Assembly: GCA_004802725.1 (NCBI GenBank)
Contig: SGPM01000160.1
Coordinates: 1-57,218, forward strand
Reading direction: 5' to 3'
Source: Antrodiella citrinella
Taxonomy: Eukaryota; Basidiomycota; Agaricomycetes; Polyporales; Steccherinaceae
DNA: 57,218 nt
The position numbers were made by a program, and so were the translations under genes. The notes below the pieces were generated by a model. It was not told where the DNA came from, searched no databases, and saw only the letters and a list, made by a program, of their open reading frames with translations. Below are positions 46,330 to 57,218 of the stretch, one piece after another. How positions within the stretch are numbered: position 1 is the stretch's first letter; each line of letters starts with the position of its first letter.

Positions 46330-49327
46330 ATGGATTCATTTCAAGCAGGCGTCCCTCGCGAAGGGACAATCGTACCCATAGCTTGCAGGTTGGGTGAGTA
46401 CAGACCCCGTCTTGACTAGTATATGACGCGTTTTTCAACAGAGCCTCTGCAGTACCGACCGATCAATGGCTGGTCACTCACATCGATACATCCTGGAAGA
46501 TCCAACAAGTCAAGCTATTCCTCCTTGCCAAGTTCTTTCCTTCATCCTTCATCTCTGTACCATATCTTCCTCGTCCACAAGCCTCCTCGAAACGCAGAGC
46601 AGTCTCTCCCATCCGATTCGCGGCCAAACCGGCCAAACCGTTCCAGTCGTCACCAGCAGCAGCACAAGTCTCCGACGGCGAAGACGAAGACGAAGACGAT
46701 TTTGGTGATGAGTTCCTCGCTCAGTACAAGTGGTCTGCAAACCCGCGTAGATCGACCTCTATTATACCTATGCTCGTGAAGCCTGAGCAGACATCAGAAG
46801 ACAAGGCTTCGGACGTAGATCCCGCTCATTACACTCTCCTCGCATTCTCATCTGGCCAAATCTTAGAAGATCAGTTCAACTTCGAATGGTTCAATCTCAA
46901 TTCCCATGAACTTCTAGAGCTTCATTCCTCTGGCTTCTTGGTATCTCTGCCGAAATCGGTTCCGGACGTCTACATCTTGCCGTACTTTGAAGCTCGAGTC
47001 TGGGCACTACGAGCTATCACCAGGGACAAAGATGACATCGACGGCGGGAAGGGGGACTCGATGGAGAACACACCATATGTTGCTAGTGACGATCGAAGTG
47101 GAGATCCTCACGCTGTTCGAAGGGAAAAGCTCGCCAAGAAACCACGTACCAAACTCGAGTGGCGTGTTCGATGGGTAATCATTCACCAAGGTCTCTTCAA
47201 GCTGTTCAAATCTCGTAAGGTGAGCACATAGTTGAAGCATACGTCTAACGAGTTGATTGACTATAGCTCCCCCGGTATGTACGTCTAGGATATCGAGCCG
47301 GTTCATGTATCGTCACTATCTTCTTTGATTGCCATCCGCGGCGCAGAGCACCTGTCTTCCGGCATGACCAGCTCTATATCCGTTGCATCCTCCAACGCCG
47401 ACCAGTCCAAGGACAAGGACAAGGATCGTATGGATGCGAAGAACGTAGTTTCGGCTAAGTTCCGCGCGGAGAAATCGTCACAAACGCAGCCCAGGAATAG
47501 CGTCGTCGACGTTTCAGCCTCTGTCTCAGGAAATTGGTGGCGAAGGGGTTCTAGGGATGACATGAACCCACAGGAAAGAAGGAAGGGTAGCGCGCCAGAT
47601 TCCGAGCGTGATGGATCAGGGGATGGGGAGCAGGGACAACAGAAAGAAGCAGCACCGGACGGTAGTGTCTTGATCGTCCTAGATATGTTGGAAGCAGACG
47701 GTATGTCCTCATCTACGGTAGGGCCCTGTTCACCATTGATTTGTTCTCAGCATTTCAGCACATCTTGCGTCTGTTCCATCTACATGCACCGCCAACCGTC
47801 TACTCGAGTTTCTTCCCCGCCTTCACATCGATGGATGCACAGAAGCCGAATCCTACCCATCGTCATTTCAGCCTGGAAGCCAATGTTCGACGTCCACCGT
47901 CTCCGATCTCCTTTGCCGCTCGCCCTTCGTCTGCATTCCCTCCTTCGTCCCCGTCTTCCTCGCAGTCACTTGTGTCGTCCTACGAAAATTCTTCGTCCTC
48001 GTTGCCATCTCGCACTTGGACACCTCCCCTGCTGATCCCAACCACCAACCCCGGTGTGGGGTATCCGGAGTGGCGGAGGAGGATCTTCGACAAAGCACGA
48101 CGCGCAGGGATGGGTTTCACGGACACGGCGATCAGTCACCATGTCTTCGGAGAATCCCCTGACCAGGAGTCCGCTGTAGCTTCCTCGACTCAGCAGGAGG
48201 AGGGACCTCAATCACCGACCGACGTCGGTAGCGCCGAATCCGACTTGCTCTTCCAGCCAGGAGAGGTATCTGACTCCAGCAGCTCTATAGCAGGGAATGG
48301 CACAGACAGCGAGACGGAGTGGGAGGGCTGGCCTAACGACGTCCAACGACGGAGAGAGGAGGCTTTCACGCAGCTGACGGAGGACCGCGAGAAGAACGCC
48401 ATCCGGTGGGATTCCAGTTGGACGTGGGGGTCACAAGATGAAGGCCCGCTTCATGAAGAATCCTCGCTCTCACCCGGATCAGAACAAACATCTTTCATGA
48501 TTGCAAGCAAGACAACGGAAGGCTCCCACTCGATGGGTCGTTCTGTAACAAGCTATGCATCAGCCGAGTCATTGTACAAACGGACTATCAAACGCAACAA
48601 TTCTAAGCGGGACTTGGGAACGGCCGCTGTTGCGGGTACCACTGTACGCGTGGACATCGGCGACGACGCGACAACTCTGGACGAGAGCAAGGCACGACCG
48701 CGCTCCCCGCTATCTGCTGAATTCGATGATGAAGATGCGGATGCGGTGGGGCACGAGCCGAGGTACTCCTATACGTCGCCGCAGGCCTCAAGTTCACGCC
48801 ACCAGCACGCCAGAGCAGCAGAGTCAGATGCTCCGTTCTACTCTTACTACGACTCCTCTCAACGCCTGCCTCGATCGATGGAGATGTCAACCATATCTAG
48901 CGTAGTCAGTGTCGGTGGCCGTGGTGACGCACAAGGTAAAAAGAAAAAGAAAGAGAAAGAGGCGCAGAAATCCCGAGGGACACGGAAATCAGTCCTCACG
49001 GCTTACTCCTCGCTTGCACACACTGCGTCCTTTGGCCGCCACGACCATGGATCTAGCAAATCTCATGTTCAATCTAACTATCGACCCAATCCGGACGATG
49101 TCCCCCTCGAGCATCCCGACGAGGAGGCGTTGCATTCCTCCATCCATCGGGCTGTATCCCTTCCCCGAGCTACCAAACCGAAGCTGGCGATGGAATTTAT
49201 GCAGGGATCCTCAGGTAGCGGGTTGACCGATGCCCGAGACAAGCCTGCTAGTGCGGTCAGCGCGACGAGCGCGGATTGGGAGAGTCCACGATTTGCAGCG
49301 GCAGATGAAATCCAAGAAAGCGATTGA
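46330..49327 (+). CDS. PH-like domain protein with long disordered tail
   Basis: About 890 residues. The first half starts MDSFQAGVPREGTIVPIACR, followed by TDQWLVTHIDTSWKIQQVK, an acidic run (DGEDEDEDDFGDEF) and a PH-like fold with a large insert: WRVRWVIIHQGLFKLFKSRK, then after an intron ending about 47289 DIEPVHVSSLSSLIAIRG, an inserted charged segment, and VLIVLDMLEAD joined to AFQHILRLFHLHAPP, the C-terminal helix. The second half (from about 47820) is Ser, Pro and Asp/Glu rich with no fold, and carries a basic KKKKKEKEAQK patch near 48940-48970. PH-like domains bind phosphoinositides or proteins. I do not recognise the gene; function unknown. Confidence 0.78.
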
Positions 49328-50324
49328 GGTCGGAGGGATGATGACAAAATTGTGTGCGTCTATGATGCGGTGGACCAACAAATCGACACGGGCTGACCAA
49401 TATCCAGATCGATCTTTCATCGGTTGCGACAACTGCCCGCCACATACGTATCCTCCCCGCCGCACAACAACCGTCCGGAGGCTCAGACCGCTCCCTCCAT
49501 ATTTTGTATCGTTATCGACTTGTTATCGACTCTCGAATCATACGCACACCTAGTCTGGTTGAAGGGTTAGCCTAATGTTAGCGCAACCGTGCCTAATACA
49601 GATGTGATATTCATTGTTTTCTCATTCGTAGTTAGTAATTGTGTTAATGTTCGTGTCTTCGCAGTGTATCGTCGCAATGTACTTGTCTTTATTTTTCTGT
49701 GACCTTGCTTTCTACGCGTGCGCCGCCGAACGTCAACATCGAGGTACAGACAACACGCCTAGCGAAAGCACGCACCCTTTGGTCGAGGACCTGATGAGTC
49801 AGTTAGTTTCGGGCGCCGATATCAAATTTGACAATGGCGGGAGATCGTCATTGTCGAAACACGATTTCTATTCTGCGGGTTGTGGGACCCACAACATGCA
49901 ACAATGACCTCGAAGATGCCAAAATGAACGATTCTGGTCCACAAGTTGGTTTCGAAAATATCAAGAAATGTTCTGGTAGGTTGGAACACTCCCCGGCGAA
50001 CATGTGGGTCTCGCACGGGCTCGGGCTGCGGACTGCCAAATTTGATAGGTGACGCTGCCCGGTACAGTAAACCGGTCGTCCACACCTGCATTTCATCCGG
50101 TCCCATCGCTCCCCTTGCTCTGGAGACTAGGGCGATCTTTTTGGCTACTACTTGGTGTCGGCTATGTCATGTTCTTGGGCCTTTTCATCTGTTCTTTGTC
50201 AGATCTTGGAATCTACCTACATAAGAGCCACCATGCGTGGCTTACAGTCTCCGTTGTTTTCGAAATCCCCTTATTTCTATAACCCAGCGACCGCATCTTC
50301 TGCTTGTGCACGTCCATTGTCATA
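49328..50324. other. intergenic region
   Basis: About 1 kb between the PH-like gene and the MFS transporter. Open frames exist on both strands near 49820-50100 but they mirror each other and show no motif. Likely 3' end plus promoter. Confidence 0.5.
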
Positions 50325-52209
50325 ATGACAACAGCAGCAGTCGCATCCCCACTCTCGTCGATGCAGACGCTGGAGATTCCTACCCGTGTACTCAGCGCGA
50401 CACACAGCCAAGATTCAGTCACTATCTACAGCCAAGAAGTCCGTGGTGAGGAGCATGATATCAACGCAGAGTTCGAGCAGGAAGCATACGGACCTCCCCC
50501 CGGCGAGAAAGGCATAGACCCTTACGAGGTTCGCTTCGAGGAAGGAGACAAGGCGGATCCTCATAACTGGTCAAGACTGCAGCGATGGTATATTACCGCG
50601 CTCACTGGTATCCTGGTTCTAAACGCGTGAGTTATCTTCTGCTCTTAACATCTTTTGGTGGCTGACACAATATGCAGGACGTTTGCGAGTTCAGCACCCT
50701 CAGGATATATTCCCCAGCTGCGAGAGCACTTTGGGATCGGGTCAGAAGTGGCCACACTTCTCATTTCTCTGTTCGTCGGCGGTTACTGTGTCGGTCCCAT
50801 CCTGTGGGCGCCGCTATCAGAACAATACGGTCGTCGACCGGTCTTCCTCGGCACTTTCTTCGCATACGCATGCTTTCAAGTCGGTGCAGCTCTGTCCCCC
50901 AATACCGCAGCCATCCTCATATTCCGTTTCCTTGGCGGAACCTTTGCCTCCGCGCCACTGACAAACAGCGGGTACGTGTTTTGTTCCTGCAACTCGCTCC
51001 AACTTCTCACAGTCGTTATCCACAGTGCTGTCATTGCTGATATTTGGAACTCGGACACTCGCGGAAAAGCATTGGCCGTATTTACGGTCGCACCTTTCGC
51101 AGGTCCCTCGATTGCACCGCTCATCGGTGGATTCATGGCCACTGCAGGTGTATCATGGAGATGGCTCTTTTGGGTCCTGACGCTCTTTTCCTCGGCTTGT
51201 TTGCTTCTCGTTCTCTTCACTCTTCCTGAGACATACGTGTGAGTATGACTTCATATGCTGCACAAAACTTTACTGACATACCGTATTCAGTCCGATCCTC
51301 CTTGTTCGTAAAGCTGAGAAGCTGCGGAAGGAAACTGGTGATGAACGCTGGTGGGCGCCCCTCGAGAAGCGCAAAATTTCCGCCTTGCAGCGAGTGGAGG
51401 AAACTCTCAACCGTCCGTTCAAAATCCTGGTTCAAGAACCCATGCTTATCGCCATTACCATCTACATGAGTGTAAATATCATCACCTTCTCTCAGACTTG
51501 GGTAGATGCTAATCAGACTTTTTTCTAGTTCGTTTACGGTTGTCTGTACCTGTTGTTCGAGGCATACCCTATTGTGTTCGGTGAAGATCGTCATATGTCC
51601 GCTGGTATCACTGGCCTCATGTTCCTGCCCATCTTCGTTGGCGCGTGCGCAGCTGTCATCACGTACATCATCATCTGGAACCCGCGTTACGAAGCCCTCA
51701 TCCCGGAATATGCGCCCTTTCCGGTCCCTCCTGAGGCTCGTCTCGAACAGAGTCTGTGGGCCGGCCCCATCTTCGCCATATCGTTCTTCTGGTTTGGCTT
51801 CACCTCATACGCCCAAATCAATTATTGGGCCCCGATGACGTCTGGACTCGCAATGGGCTTCGCTATCGTCTGGATTTTCCTTTCACTTTTCAACTACATC
51901 ATCGACGCGTATCTCTTCGTCGCCGCCTCTGCCTTGGCATCGAGCACCGTCATCCGTAGTCTTGCGGGTGCCTCGTTCCCTCTCTTCGCCACTCAGATGT
52001 ACAACACCCTCAATCCTCGCTGGGCAAGTGTGCTCCTGGGCTGCCTCGCCATCTTGATGGCTCCCATCCCCTTTGTGTTGATGCGCTACGGCGCCACCCT
52101 AAGGTTGAAGTCGAAGTTCGCGCCGATGCACCCGAAGGAGAAGGAGATGATGGAGGAGAAGAGGAGAAGGAAGCACGGTATCGAAAGTGACAGCTCGTCT
52201 GTTGTATAA
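50325..52209 (+). CDS. MFS transporter, DHA1 (drug:H+ antiporter, Tpo1/benomyl-type)
   Basis: About 560 residues with twelve expected membrane segments and a hydrophilic N-terminus. The DPHNWSRLQRWY motif before helix 1 is typical of fungal DHA1 proteins; the loop between helices 2 and 3 has WAPLSEQYGRRPVF (motif A form) and helix 4-5 shows FRFLGGTFASAPLTNSG. The central loop is basic (RKAEKLRKETGDE). The tail is basic and ends SDSSSVV. Introns split the gene at about 50626, 50972, 51240 and 51472. The substrate (polyamine, toxin or drug) cannot be read. The ATG at 50325 is preferred over 50304 because it starts the usual MTTAA-type N-terminus. Confidence 0.9.
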
Positions 52210-52616
52210 ATGGTATACCTGCTTCTTTCTGAGATTTCCAGGGTCTTCTTCTCGCTGTTTGACACACTATGGACTTTCGCGCATACATCCGCATGTTTTC
52301 GCTTCCTTCTGCAACATCCATTTCGCATTCTATGCAAGCATCCCTCCAGAGTCATTTACCTCTGTTAATATTCCAGTTCCCGTAACATACCTTTGCATTT
52401 AACCTCTAGACTATGATTTTCCCATGTGATGCTTCATCCAATTACATGTGTAGCCGTACCTTCTCGATTATATCATGACATCTGCTCAATCTTGTCCGAC
52501 CCTTTCGCAAGATGTTTGCTCTCGTCAATGATCCGGTCCAGTACTGTGATTTTGAATATCTCTATGACATAAAGTATGATACAAAATTGAACGTTGAACG
52601 TTGATCTTGATCTGTC
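52210..52616. other. convergent intergenic region
   Basis: 407 bp between the MFS stop and the stop of the small gene on the other strand. A tandem aacgttga repeat lies near 52590-52604. Nothing else seen. Confidence 0.5.
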
Positions 52617-53192
52617 CTACAACGGACGGTCTCCTTCCACACCTCCGCTCTCATACTGCCGGCTCCTCGAATCATGATACTGCGATGCGAGCATCTGCTC
52701 TGCCTCCTGCCTTGACTCAGCCGAATCCCCGACACCATGCCCGTTCCTCTGAGCCTCGCGCTCAAATTCCGTCCGAGTGCCCTCGTCCCGCCCCTGCTTT
52801 GCATCCTGCATCTCCCCGGAGAAAACACCATGCACAGACTGACCAATCAGCCCGGTGTTGTCGTCGTCGACGCCACCCCTACCCCGCTGCGATTTGTCAG
52901 ACCACACTTTCGTAGGAGGCGAGCCGTACCCGCCGGAGAGCGTAGCTGGAGAGCGGAATCAGAATTTTCGTTTCTCGGAGGCCATGGGCCAAGAAAATAT
53001 GGTGGCTCTACGTACTATTTTCCGGAGATGGGTAATTACCGGTGTTTTCGTTGAGCCTGCCATTGTCGACTTGTGGTCCCGCTGGTAGCTGTCGTTAGTC
53101 AAGAGAATGGACCCGCTAGTACTTGGGAGTTATTTACACTTGTTCACGAGAGAACCTTTGAATCCGGAGTTTGCGCCGTACTCGTCGCTCAT
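52617..53192 (-). CDS. small hydrophilic protein of unknown function
   Basis: Three exons (53156-53192, 53040-53069, 52617-52945) join in frame to 131 residues: MSDEYGANSGFK, then VDNGRLNENT, then TLSGGYGSPPTKVWSDKS and a Gly, Arg, Asp, Glu, Gln-rich remainder ending GGVEGDRPL. The junctions restore codons exactly (G+TC and G+CT), and the composition is even and hydrophilic with no membrane segment or signal peptide, which argues for a real protein. The first donor is GTTCTC, a weak site. I do not recognise a family; it reads like a conserved small fungal protein, perhaps stress related, but that is a guess. Confidence 0.65.
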
Positions 53193-53669
53193 GGTGTTGA
53201 TATATCGGAAGTTGAAAGGTGTATACGGTTGGATATTAAGGTCAGTGTGGCAACTCGCTTCGTTGAGAGTTTACATGTGTCCATCTTGAGCCACAGTACT
53301 AGTGGGTCCACACTCCTGTGTGTGACGTCATTCGTGGCAAATGAGGCAATGCAGTTGCCTAAGACGGCAGGCGTTAAAGAACACGCTCAGGCAAGAGGCG
53401 TTGGAGATGAACAAACAAAGAGAGATACGATGAGAGTCCATAGATAGAATGAGTCGACATGAAAGCATACCAGGAGCGATATCCTAGCGTTACAGGGCGA
53501 GAACAAACCAAGCAATCCTGGAAATGAACCATAGACAGATAGATTGAGTAGATTCGTGCAGAATGGGATAGAATGGGATGAACGAGAATAGATGCTGCAA
53601 GGGTAGTGAGGGTATATATAGATGAGAGTGGGGTAGTTGGACGTATGTCAGTAAAGATAGGTATCGGAG
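53193..53669. other. intergenic region small gene / CLC
   Basis: 477 bp between two minus-strand genes: promoter of the small gene and 3' end of the chloride channel. It has several gatagaatgggat-type near repeats around 53560-53580. No gene seen. Confidence 0.5.
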
Positions 53670-56600
53670 TCAGGAACTCTTCTTCTCTTCTTCTAACTCG
53701 TTCAGGAAAGCGAGCCAATGCTTTTTGTCGATGACACCTTCATCTGTAGTGGAATGGATATGAGTCAGAGCCTAGTATCCTATCAATGTAAAACCAATGA
53801 CTAACAGTAGCCATCGCCGTCCACGACGACAACGTATCTTGCACCCAACTTTGTAAAGAATTGGTGAACGGACTCCAGCGGCGAGTTAGAGCTCACGATG
53901 AGCGGTGCCTATACGATGTATGAGTCACAGAGAATTGTGACCGTGCGGCTTTTGACCCACCTTGTCCATGTACGGACTAAAGTCCAAGGCATCATAATTC
54001 ATGACCGAACCAGTCTCGGCGGCTAAGGATGACAGGGACGAGCTCATTGCGCCTCCATGTGTATAGGGCTTAGTAGCGTGGAATGAGACACCTTCATCCG
54101 CATCGTCGGCCACGATACCTGATCGCGCAATTTTAGGAGAAGACCTGTGATGTCGCGGAGTAGTACGTACTGAGTGCATGCTCCAATTCGTTGGCACCGA
54201 TGTAACCGACCATTCGCTGGCCATAGTTGTCCTCACGCAAGAGCGGGAAACCGCTGTCGCCGTTTCCTGAATGAACTAGACTGAACAGCTGATCTCTCAG
54301 GCTCTTCACGGTGTTCAAGTTCTCCATACGGATAGCATCTGCGTCACGGTCCGTCTAGATAGGATCGTATGTCAGTCGGACATACTCAGCATTTCTCTGG
54401 AGAGTCTAGAACGTCTATACTTACAACGTCGTTGATTTCATGGCTTCCCCACACATAGTCGCGCTTAGCATCGAGATAGGGTAGTTGCGCAAGCCTATTG
54501 GAAGGATGAATATACCTCGCGATGAATTTGTATGGATGGTGCTTACTCGATGACCAAATCGTAGATACCCTTGGGTTCAAGGGCATCTGCTACAGTCTTC
54601 GCGACCAAGACGGACAGCATTACAGGCACGGCATAAGTCAGCGTATCCGTCAGCTCAAACATGATGACGGCCAAGGACACGGTGGTCCTCTGCATGAATA
54701 TAACTCAATCAGCACCCTCGAAACATCAAATGAAGCATGTAATCTCACCGTCACTCCAGACAAGGTTGCCGCTGCGCCCACCATTGCATATAGCCCAGGC
54801 ACGACACAATTCAGGTCTCCTTTGCATGCGGCGAACAAGGGACTTGTAGGGTGTGTGTATTGCCACCATTGAACCAGGATGCCGAGGATACGGCCCGCAC
54901 ACGCACCGACTGCAAATGAATTAGCCATGCCAAACGTCCGCCACAATTCGCCAAGTAGAAACCTTACCTCCAAGCGTGGGGATGAAAATCCCCGCGGGCA
55001 GTTTGATCCCAAACGTGATGCATGTCAATCCGGCCTTGACCAGGAGCGCGACAAAGATGGCGCGTATCACTGGTATGGCTTGTGACGAAGGATCTATGAC
55101 ACACAATCCAGAGTGGGTGTTCGCGCTGCCTGGTCGACACTCGGCGAACAGGTTGTACACGAGCTCAGTCCCACCCATGCGAGTATAAGGGTTTACAAAA
55201 CAAAATATCGACGACACCAATGTGACCTGTATTGGTGTTATTCGGGCAATAGAAAAAATCAAGAAGGCTAGCACTCACCAGAAGTACTTCGATGACCGGA
55301 TGAGTCTTGATCCATGTACCGTTGCGAACGTGTCGGCTCCATCGATAGTTGAGTTTCGAGAAGTAAGCACCGAATACACCCTACTTTCGTCAGCTCAGCT
55401 ATCTGCAGCGGATGGAAATAGTGACATACACCGAAAACGCCGAGAAACAGGAATGGGATAAGTTCGTACGCATGCCAGTCCTAGTGTCCAACCGTCAATA
55501 AACGAAATAAGCGTGGACTGCGATAAAATATCCCGCCCACCTTGTCATATGTGACCTGGAAGAGAACCAGTTTACCACTTCCAAATGGATCGAGGAACCT
55601 CAGCGTAATAGCTGCTACCATTGCACAAAAGAACCTATCAATCACTTCAGCAAGCTAGGACCATATGACCCAACGGCCAACAACGTACGAGCGCCACATT
55701 GTCTTGGCCGGAAAGAAGTATGAGACTTCTTCCAAGCTGAACAGGACACCACCAATGGGAGCACCAAAAGCGACCGCGACTCCAGCCGCGCTCGCTGCAC
55801 TCAAGATCTCACGTCGCTTTGCTAGAAGCAGCATCGGTAAACATGCAGATAACGGCGAGAATACGAAGAACGCATTACCTTCATTGGTCTCGTATTTAGA
55901 GAAAAATCTACAAGTGAGACCTATGAGCCATCGAAGCACGGCGGCTTACAGGAAGAAACGAACCTGCTGACGATGTTTCCTATGCACGATGCAATGTGGA
56001 CGAAGGGCCCTTCCTTACCCAGTGACAGACCAGCAGCAACGGACAACGTAAGACCCACTGCTTTGGTGAATAACGTTCTACCGCCAAGGTATCCATGGAT
56101 CACAAAACCTAGAATGATATAAGTGTCCTCATCTGAACGCTATCACTGATGGACGGACGTACCGGACAGTATCGTCTTGACTTCTGGGATACCACTACCT
56201 GCAGCCTGAACGTGTACTCGTCAGCCTTGCACGCATATAAGCAAGTGAACTTCACTCACATAGAAGAGGACTCTTCGCTTCGGCTCGTTCGCCTTTGCCT
56301 TCAGACTCTCTTCAGACTCTGCAAGTGTTGTCGACAACACAGCCGATTCCTTGCGCGTGACAAAAGAGTCGGAGGACGTCAAATGTATCGTCAGTAAAGA
56401 CGATAGTCCAGCCATGGCCAGCTATAAAGAGTAAGCTTCTCAAGTCGGACCGAAGATACGCGTACACATACCGCAAGTGTCGTATAAGCGGCCCACTCAA
56501 CAACCTGCGCCCGAATCCATTCCGCATTGCCTGTCGAAGGACCGAACACATCACCCCACAGCTTCCACGATGGACAGAACTCTTCCTCCAGACGTGTTGA

Positions 56601-57183
56601 CGCAAAATTACGGATCCTGAACACACTGTCATCCGCGACGGGACAGCAGAACCGTTGTGACCTGCTCCATCGCTCGGTACAATATCCGGTCTTGAGGTCG
56701 AACAGCAGCTGTTCGCTACGAACAATCATGAAGGCAATGACAGCAGTCAAGACCCCGACGATGGACACTATGATCCATCCTATGCTCCGATCCAACTGTC
56801 TTCTCAGCTTTCCCCGTGTCGACTTGCGTTTTCTCAGGCGTGCCTGACGCGCCGTGTCTTTGATAGAATCGTGCAACCAATCAATTGACGTGAACGACGA
56901 GTACCAGACGCGGATACCGTTGGTTTTCACCGCCAGTTCTGCTTCTGCTGCAAGAACCCCCGGTGGTACATTCGGAGCAGCCAAAGGTCGATCATACGCC
57001 GAGATGGGTCTTTGCGAAAAGCGTGTACGCCGGAACGGTGACGGTCCGGGAGACTCATCTACTGGTGTGGGAGGCGAGGACATAGACAGGCCGCGAGGAA
57101 TATTTATTCCAGGCAAGGTGAAGCCGCGTCGGACATTCAGCCTCGATCGTCTCGTCTTGCCTTTGTCTGAGAGCGCACCGTGN
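53670..57183 (-). CDS. CLC-type chloride channel/transporter, 5' end missing
   Basis: More than ten exons code most of a CLC protein (about 800 residues visible). The chloride-selectivity motifs are all seen: [15 protein letters not shown] with the gating Glu, and [27 protein letters not shown] is also present. Two C-terminal CBS domains follow (around [20 protein letters not shown] and [18 protein letters not shown]...VVVVDGDGY) and the tail ends [10 protein letters not shown]. It resembles fungal Gef1-type exchangers of Golgi and endosome membranes. No ATG is reached: the frame stays open ([17 protein letters not shown]) up to the N-rich end, so the start lies beyond or within the gap. Confidence 0.9.
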
Positions 57184-57218
57184 NNANGNTGCNNGCCGNA
57201 AGNNCNNGNNNTNNNNGC
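57183..57218. other. N-rich low-quality window end
   Basis: Isolated bases between Ns, with no readable content. It looks like a low-quality read end at a contig or scaffold boundary, and it removes the start of the CLC gene. Confidence 0.9.

Noticed and set aside
52601..52915. plus-strand open frame near the MFS 3' end
   Set aside because: It is the antisense of the small minus-strand gene, whose exon joins are better supported.
57114..57116. TTG start for the chloride channel
   Set aside because: The frame stays open and family-like further upstream to the Ns, so the true start is not visible.

Overview
The window looks like a gene-dense piece of a nuclear genome from a mushroom-forming basidiomycete (Agaricomycetes). 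Most genes are cut by many short GT-AG introns of about 50-70 nt, several exons are extremely short, intergenic gaps are mostly a few hundred bases, and the protein set (beclin/Atg6, PalC, Tsr1, CDP-DAG synthase, topoisomerase I, caspase-like C14 protein, beta-trefoil inhibitor-like protein) is typical of that group. All identifications come from reading translated exons by eye; no search was run.

Layout. 1-1351 is gene-poor and holds a striking nested palindrome (535-617). 1352-2768 is an extended SDR reductase (copy A). Then follow a Y-family DNA polymerase kappa (3055-5840), a WBP4/FBP21-like spliceosomal zinc-finger protein (6064-7168), a large intronless C14 caspase-like protein on the minus strand (7673-9625), ATG6/beclin (10767-12508) and glutamate-cysteine ligase (13694-16472). 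16769-19629 is a duplicated module: an RraA-like aldolase (minus), a second SDR (copy B, plus) and a broken 5' fragment of the RraA gene. Next are a small beta-trefoil inhibitor-like protein (19957-20597, minus), a VanZ-like membrane protein (21651-22706), a probable Mmc1-type mitochondrial protein (22963-25169), complex I subunit NDUFB3 (25657-25863, minus) divergent from topoisomerase I (26165-29409), CDP-diacylglycerol synthase (29805-32015) and ribosomal protein uS12/RPS23 (32391-33165, minus).

The right part has two tandem alpha/beta hydrolases of the homoserine-acetyltransferase superfamily (33555-35254 and 35916-37525), PalC (37680-39377, minus) divergent from TSR1 (39610-42461), an AAA ATPase (43186-45782), a PH-like protein with a long disordered tail (46330-49327), a DHA1-type MFS transporter (50325-52209), a small three-exon hydrophilic protein (52617-53192, minus), and a CLC chloride channel (53670 onward, minus) whose 5' end is lost in the N-rich window end.

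Most neighbours are housekeeping genes with unrelated jobs. The exceptions are the SDR/RraA module, where copies A and B share introns that are identical or nearly so while other exons differ strongly (gene conversion or recent mosaic duplication), and the tandem hydrolase pair. A recurring feature is microexons placed in functionally critical spots: 12 and 15 nt in polymerase kappa, 9 nt just after Walker A in the AAA ATPase, 24 nt carrying the catalytic tyrosine of topoisomerase I, 21 nt conserved in both hydrolases, and 7 coding nt in RPS23. I found no clear wholly new multi-gene system; the best candidates for new description are the mosaic SDR/RraA module, the microexons and the 131-residue protein at 52617-53192.
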